Positions 7,889 through 11,501 of a DNA stretch of 11,501 nucleotides are shown here, one piece after another. A program made the translations under genes and the position numbers. The DNA is from Chlorobiota bacterium (GTDB lineage Bacteria; Bacteroidota; Bacteroidia; Bacteroidales; JAADGE01). The notes beneath the pieces were generated by a model, which saw nothing but the letters and a program-made list of their open reading frames with translations, was not told the origin of the DNA and did no database searches. Numbering within the stretch: the stretch's first letter is position 1; each line of letters begins with the position of its first letter. The stretch spans positions 1 through 11,501 of the forward strand of contig JAADEE010000016.1 of assembly GCA_013153575.1 (NCBI GenBank), read 5' to 3'.

Positions 7889-7920
7889 TTTGGTTTTTGT
7901 ATTAAACTGTTATAATTTTA
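7889..7920 (+). promoter_or_regulatory. Candidate promoter for the yjbQ-like gene
   Basis: TTTG at 7889-7892 and TAATTTTA at 7913-7920 are separated by 20 bp, matching the Bacteroidota -33/-7 layout, with one mismatch to TAnnTTTG in the last base. Transcription would begin near 7926, about 30 bases before the preferred ATG at 7958. It lies in the 65-90 bp divergent gap with the receptor gene; no comparably spaced promoter was seen for the receptor. Confidence 0.4.
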
Positions 7921-7957
7921 AATTATTGCAAATCTAATGTTAAAAACGAAATATAAA

Positions 7958-8368
7958 ATGATTAAACAAAAAGAAATTATTTTAAATGAATTTGATAGAG
8001 GTTTTCATTTAATTACAAACATTATAAAAAACAGCATTTCAGATTTTAGTGGTAATGGTTTACTTAATATTTTTGTTAAACACACATCAGCAGGAATAAC
8101 AATAAATGAAAATGCCGATCCATCAGTTCGATATGATTTTGAAAATATTATAAACAAACTAATTCCTGAGAACGAACCTTATTACACTCATGTTTTTGAA
8201 GGTTCTGACGATATGCCTTCTCACGTAAAAACAAGTTTAGTTGGTAATTCAATTACAATTCCTATCACAAATGGAAAAATGAATCTGGGAACTTGGCAAG
8301 GAATTTATTTTTGCGAATTCAGAAACAGAGGAGGAAACCGCAAACTATTATTAACTTTTTATCAATAA
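7958..8368 (+). CDS. yjbQ: YjbQ family protein (UPF0047, secondary thiamine-phosphate synthase enzyme)
   Basis: A 136-residue cytosolic protein of the YjbQ/UPF0047 family. Conserved motifs, numbered from this start, are RGFHLIT (14-20), IFVKHTSAGITINENADPSV (38-57), THVFEGSDDMPSHVKTSLVG (77-96), and LGTWQGIYFCEFRNRGGNRK (111-130); the histidines and the Glu in YFCEF are those typically conserved. The family forms small homotrimers; the E. coli member has weak thiamine-phosphate synthase activity, but the physiological role is unclear. An in-frame ATG at 7937 would add MLKTKYK. I prefer 7958 because family members usually begin just before KEI-L and the resulting length is normal (about 135-140). 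It diverges from the receptor gene; the glycosyltransferase follows after 65 bp (or 589 bp from this start). Confidence 0.88.
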   Translation: MIKQKEIILNEFDRGFHLITNIIKNSISDFSGNGLLNIFVKHTSAGITINENADPSVRYDFENIINKLIPENEPYYTHVFEGSDDMPSHVKTSLVGNSITIPITNGKMNLGTWQGIYFCEFRNRGGNRKLLLTFYQ

Positions 8369-8433
8369 TGAAATAATATGCTTTAAATAAATCTTTTTTT
8401 ACTAATTTAGCAATTCTTAAAATTCGGTTTCCT

Positions 8434-9690
8434 ATGTATTTTAAAGAAATAATAAAACAGTTTGAAAATACTGAACGTATTTTAGAGTTAAACCTCACAA
8501 ATACTGAACATCTTTATAAAATACAAAAACTTGCAGATACAATTTATAAAGAAAGTAAAAGTTTAGATGAGATTATTGCATTAGAAACAGATATGCTAAA
8601 TGATAAAAATAATTTTTCATTAACATCACATTTAGCTGTAAAAATTGCAAAATCTAAACAAATCCTTTCTGAAATTAAAGAAAAAATACATTTAACAATT
8701 ATATTTTCTGTTTATAAAGATAAAAACAGATTACTAACAAAAGAAGAACACCCACAAGGAGAAGACTTTCTATTAAAAAAAATTCAACAAATAGAAAGCT
8801 TAACATCTGACTTCAACAACATAAGTTGGGATATGTTAATAGTTGATGATGGTTGCCCTGAAAACAGTGGAAAGGTTGCATCAGAAATTCTAAATGAAAA
8901 ATATAACGAAAACAATGTTGAAGTTTTATTTTTACAAGATGCCATCGACCAAAAACTTGAAGTTGTAAAAAACTTAAAATCAACCGGCGACAGCATAAAA
9001 GGAGGTGCAATAGAATACGGTATGTGGTATGCCGTAAACAAAAACATTAAAAATCACATTATTATTTCTACAAGTGCAAATTTAAATACACATTTAGGAC
9101 AAAGCGGACTTTTAATTAATAGCATAATTAACAATAACAAAAAAGTAGCAATAGCTTCAAGAACAGAACCGGAATCAATTGTTAAAAATGACATTACAAG
9201 AGATTTAAACAGAAAACTATTCATATATTTATGGAAAAGAGTAATTAATAGACTAAACTATATAATTGATACTCAATGTGATTTTAAAGCATACAAATCT
9301 GAAACAATAAAAAAAATCATTTTAAATAATTATGAGTATAAACTTGCTTACAACTTTGAACTCCTATTAAAAACTGACATTTTAGAAAGACGCTCAATTG
9401 AAGTAGTACCAATAGCATGGATAAATAATACAAAAACAATAGAAGACAATAAACAATACATAGATATGTTAAAAGCCATAACAAAAATGTATCATAAATA
9501 TCTTCCTGCCCATGCCGACGCACATTTATTTGCATTTTTCATAAAAGCATTAACACAAAAAGAATGGGACATTTTAATTGAGCACATTCCGGAAGGAATT
9601 CAAATAAAATCTCCAAAACATTACGATATTTATACAGAAATTACAACAGAAGATTTTGAAAACATATTAAATAAATATTCTTTAAATTAA
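8434..9690 (+). CDS. Family 2-like glycosyltransferase with degenerate DxD motif
   Basis: A 418-residue protein without signal peptide or clear membrane helix, so probably cytosolic or peripheral. Residues 1-85 are helical and charged. A GT-A-like domain follows: LTIIFSVYKDKNRL (87-100), WDMLIVDDGCPENSG (132-146) matching the nucleotide-binding VDDGS-type strand, a KGGAIEYGMWYAV helix (189-201) as in family 2 enzymes, and DTQCDFKAYKSE (279-290), resembling the DTQCGFKxF motif of dolichyl-phosphate-sugar synthase-like enzymes. Where these carry the metal-binding DADL, this one reads TSANLNTHLG (213-222): both acidic residues are replaced (S214, N216). The C-terminal 90 residues (KYLPAHADAHLFAFFIKALT onward) look like an extra helical domain. 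It may be a metal-independent, altered or inactive transferase. Donor and acceptor are unknown. The acyl-CoA dehydrogenase gene begins 23 bp downstream. Confidence 0.75.
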   Translation: MYFKEIIKQFENTERILELNLTNTEHLYKIQKLADTIYKESKSLDEIIALETDMLNDKNNFSLTSHLAVKIAKSKQILSEIKEKIHLTIIFSVYKDKNRLLTKEEHPQGEDFLLKKIQQIESLTSDFNNISWDMLIVDDGCPENSGKVASEILNEKYNENNVEVLFLQDAIDQKLEVVKNLKSTGDSIKGGAIEYGMWYAVNKNIKNHIIISTSANLNTHLGQSGLLINSIINNNKKVAIASRTEPESIVKNDITRDLNRKLFIYLWKRVINRLNYIIDTQCDFKAYKSETIKKIILNNYEYKLAYNFELLLKTDILERRSIEVVPIAWINNTKTIEDNKQYIDMLKAITKMYHKYLPAHADAHLFAFFIKALTQKEWDILIEHIPEGIQIKSPKHYDIYTEITTEDFENILNKYSLN

Positions 9691-9713
9691 ATAAATTAAA
9701 AACAATACAAATT

Positions 9714-10859
9714 ATGGTAGATTTTTCATTAACAAAAGAACAGCAAGAATTAATCGAAAAACATAGAGATTTTGCTCAAAGAGTAATAATTCCTGTAAGA
9801 GAAAAATACGACTTAAGCGGAGAATACCCTTGGGAAGTTGTAAAAAAAGCATACGACGAAGGTCTTATGAACTCTCAAATTCCTAAGAAATTTGGAGGTG
9901 AAGGTTTAAGCATTTTTGATGCTCAATTAGGTTCAGAAGAACTTGGTGCTGCTTGTGCAGGAATAGGAATTAGTATTGATGCAAATATGTTAGCATTAAC
10001 ACCTTGGATAGTTGCTGCAACTGACGAACAAATGAAACGCTTCATGGGACGTCTTGTTGAAGAAAAAGCTGCTGCTGCATATGCACTAACAGAACCAAAT
10101 GCAGGATCTGATGTAGCAGGAATAAAATCAACAGCAATAAAAAAAGGTGATAAATACATACTTAATGGTCATAAACGTTTTATAACTAATGGTGAAGTTG
10201 CTACATACTTAACAGTATTTGCACAAGCAGATCCTGAAAGAGGTGCAAGAAGTTTATCATGTTTTGTTGTACCAACAGACTTACCGGGAGTAAAAATTGT
10301 TTCAAGACTTGACAAAATGGGACAAAGAGGTTCTGTTCAAAACGAAATAACTTTTACAGATGTTGAAGTTCCTGCAGAAAACCTTTTAGGACGTGAAGGT
10401 GAAGGATTTATCATTGGTATGAAAACATTCGACAGAACAAGAACAGGTGTTGCTGCACTTAGTGTTGGTATTGCACGTTCTGCTTACGAAATTTCAAAAG
10501 AATGGGCAAAAAACAGAATCCAATTCGGAAAACCTGTAACTGCAAATCAAGCAGTATCATTTATGCTTGCTGAAATGGCTACAAAAGTAGAACTTGCAAG
10601 ATTAATGACTTGGAAAGCTGCATGGTATTACGAACAAGGATTAAAAACTCCGGGAACATATTCTGCAATGGCTAAATACTACGCTTCTGATGTTGCAATG
10701 GAAGTTACAACTGATGCTGTTCAAGTTATGGGTGGTGACGGTTATACAAGAAGTTTTGGAGTTGAAAAAATGATGAGAGATGCTAAACTTTGCCAAATTT
10801 ATGAAGGAACAAATCAAGTTCAAAGATTAGTAATTTCAAAAGGTATATTAAAAAAATAA
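9714..10859 (+). CDS. Acyl-CoA dehydrogenase, medium/short-chain type
   Basis: A 381-residue FAD enzyme that introduces the alpha,beta double bond of acyl-CoA thioesters in fatty-acid or branched-chain breakdown, passing electrons to electron-transfer flavoprotein. It is full length with the standard layout: N-terminal helical domain (1-118), middle beta domain with the FAD/substrate motif AYALTEPNAGSD (122-133) and ITNG (157-160), and C-terminal helical domain with RIQFGKPV (268-275), VQVMGGDGYTR (336-346) and IYEGTNQVQR (362-371). Glu364 is at the catalytic-base position used by medium- and short-chain enzymes. Stretches such as SGEYP, EGLMN and MLAEMATKVELAR closely recall mitochondrial MCAD. 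The exact chain-length or acid specificity cannot be read off. Its 23-bp spacing suggests read-through from the glycosyltransferase, but no functional link is evident. No ETF genes are in the window. Confidence 0.96.
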   Translation: MVDFSLTKEQQELIEKHRDFAQRVIIPVREKYDLSGEYPWEVVKKAYDEGLMNSQIPKKFGGEGLSIFDAQLGSEELGAACAGIGISIDANMLALTPWIVAATDEQMKRFMGRLVEEKAAAAYALTEPNAGSDVAGIKSTAIKKGDKYILNGHKRFITNGEVATYLTVFAQADPERGARSLSCFVVPTDLPGVKIVSRLDKMGQRGSVQNEITFTDVEVPAENLLGREGEGFIIGMKTFDRTRTGVAALSVGIARSAYEISKEWAKNRIQFGKPVTANQAVSFMLAEMATKVELARLMTWKAAWYYEQGLKTPGTYSAMAKYYASDVAMEVTTDAVQVMGGDGYTRSFGVEKMMRDAKLCQIYEGTNQVQRLVISKGILKK

Positions 10860-10923
10860 TCATTTATTTTTGTTTTTTTTAAGTTTAAATCTAATTTTAA
10901 AGTTACATATTTAAAAAAAATTG

Positions 10924-10931
10924 TAATTTTG
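10924..10931 (+). promoter_or_regulatory. Possible -7 element for the hemerythrin-like gene
   Basis: TAATTTTG is an exact TAnnTTTG match 19 bp before the ATG at 10951, giving a leader of about 13 nt. The -33 region holds only a weak GTTA near 10902-10905. Together with the T-rich sequence after the acyl-CoA dehydrogenase stop (10860-10880), it suggests that the small gene is transcribed independently. Confidence 0.4.
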
Positions 10932-10950
10932 CATAAATTAAAAAATAACT

Positions 10951-11355
10951 ATGACTAGTTTAATAACAGAATTAATAGAAGAACACAAGGCACTAAAAAG
11001 CCTATTATCCGAAGTTTACAACTATATTTCTTCAACAGAAAAAAAAATAGAGTTTGTAAATAAATTAAAGGATATTGTTGTTGCACACATAGGTAAAGAA
11101 GATGCAGAATTATACCCTTTTTTAAATAAAGAAGCTGAAAAAGATGCGAACTTAAAAATTAAATTAGACCTTTTTGCAAAAGATTGGGATGGAATTTCTG
11201 AATTTGCCAATTATTATATTGAAAAATACTCAAAAGGTGAATTTGATGGTAGTTTTGCTGATGATACAGCTAAATTACTTTCAACATTAAGGCAAAGAAT
11301 GATGAAAGAAGAAATTAGTCTTTACTCAGAATATGACAAAAGGTTTAAGCAATAA
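10951..11355 (+). CDS. Hemerythrin HHE cation-binding domain protein
   Basis: A 134-residue, mostly helical cytosolic protein fitting a four-helix hemerythrin-like bundle. Recognisable elements are ELIEEHKALKSLLSEV (helix A, His12) and DIVVAHIGKEDAELYPFL (helix B, His46 and Glu50 in the H-x3-E metal motif). Helix C covers about 68-93. Helix D contains LRQRMMKEEISLYSEY (113-128), with the KEE-LY pattern. Family members bind a di-iron centre and sense or store oxygen or nitric oxide, or repair damaged iron centres. In the second half, the position equivalent to His46 is Arg116 and no His occurs in helix C, so only a partial ligand set (H12, H46, E50, perhaps E120/E121) remains; a similar Arg/Glu-rich helix D is, as I recall, seen in other HHE proteins. 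Iron binding is therefore uncertain. A strong terminator follows 14 bp after the stop. Confidence 0.8.
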   Translation: MTSLITELIEEHKALKSLLSEVYNYISSTEKKIEFVNKLKDIVVAHIGKEDAELYPFLNKEAEKDANLKIKLDLFAKDWDGISEFANYYIEKYSKGEFDGSFADDTAKLLSTLRQRMMKEEISLYSEYDKRFKQ

Positions 11356-11368
11356 AAATTAAACAAAA

Positions 11369-11417
11369 AAAATAAAAAACGATAATTTGCATAAAGCTTA
11401 TTATCGTTTTTTATTTT
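11369..11417. terminator. Bidirectional intrinsic terminator after the hemerythrin-like gene
   Basis: A perfect 18-bp inverted repeat (arm 11369-11386 containing AAAAAACGATAAT; arm 11400-11417 containing ATTATCGTTTTTT) encloses a 13-nt loop. The distal arm contains a run of six T's and ends in four more; because the proximal arm is A-rich, the same structure works on the minus strand. That fits a terminator shared by the hemerythrin-like gene and a possible convergent gene entering from the right edge. Confidence 0.85.
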
Positions 11418-11501
11418 ATACTAACGTGAGTTCGATATAGGATTTGTTCTCAGAAAGTTGGTGGTGCATAAGGTTTGTGCTGAAAATCTTGAAGTTATAA
11501 C
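11416..11501 (-). other. Possible 3' end of a convergent minus-strand gene or mobile-element edge
   Basis: From 11421 to the window end, G+C is about 37% (30 of 81 by hand count), higher than the other intergenic DNA here, with far more G than C on the plus strand. On the minus strand one frame is open from the right edge to a TAA at 11416-11418 inside the terminator stem (visible C-terminus ending SENKSYIELTLV). A second frame is open to TAG at 11421-11423. All plus-strand frames contain stops. Twenty-seven codons are too few to identify a protein. It could be the tail of a convergent gene, a remnant of an insertion sequence, or noncoding. Confidence 0.25.

Noticed and set aside
7937..7957. 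Upstream ATG of the YjbQ family gene
   Set aside because: It would add seven residues (MLKTKYK) outside the usual family N-terminus, and the ATG at 7958 gives typical length and spacing from the candidate promoter.
10860..10880. T-rich stretch after the acyl-CoA dehydrogenase as an intrinsic terminator
   Set aside because: There is no stem ahead of the T-run, so it lacks the hairpin needed for an intrinsic terminator.

Overview
This is an ordinary-looking, strongly AT-rich chromosomal stretch from a member of the Bacteroidota; order and genus cannot be resolved from it. The evidence is a TonB-dependent receptor with an N-terminal carboxypeptidase-regulatory-like domain, an LptE-type lipoprotein directly behind a sensorless sigma-54 activator (an arrangement I recall from this phylum), promoter-like TAnnTTTG motifs, and starts preceded by A-rich sequence rather than a Shine-Dalgarno motif. 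I see no rRNA, tRNA, CRISPR array or complete mobile element.

Layout. Positions 1-1883 hold a minus-strand operon read right to left: a sigma-54-type AAA+ activator, then lptE (LPS transport to the outer membrane), then the first 37 codons of a conserved Bacteroidota protein leaving the window. Diverging from it across 125 bp is kdsB (CMP-Kdo synthesis), so an LPS-precursor gene and an LPS-export gene sit back to back. Next on the plus strand is a 797-residue HerA/VirB4-like ATPase of unknown role with a long C-terminal coiled-coil hairpin. It converges on a minus-strand TonB-dependent receptor; the 176-bp gap between them carries two hairpins that look like tandem terminators for the receptor.

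Diverging from the receptor is a plus-strand series: a YjbQ/UPF0047 protein, a soluble family-2-like glycosyltransferase with a degenerate metal-binding motif, a medium-chain-type acyl-CoA dehydrogenase 23 bp after it, and a small hemerythrin-like protein with its own promoter-like motif. A perfect 18-bp terminator hairpin follows. The last 80 bp differ in composition and carry an open minus-strand frame ending at that hairpin, perhaps the 3' end of a convergent gene or a mobile-element edge.

The best-supported functional theme is the outer envelope (LPS precursor synthesis, LPS transport, outer-membrane import). The remaining genes are housekeeping or unassigned. I see no convincing new multi-gene system. 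The points most worth a second look are the DxD-less glycosyltransferase and the standalone HerA-like ATPase with its coiled-coil hairpin.
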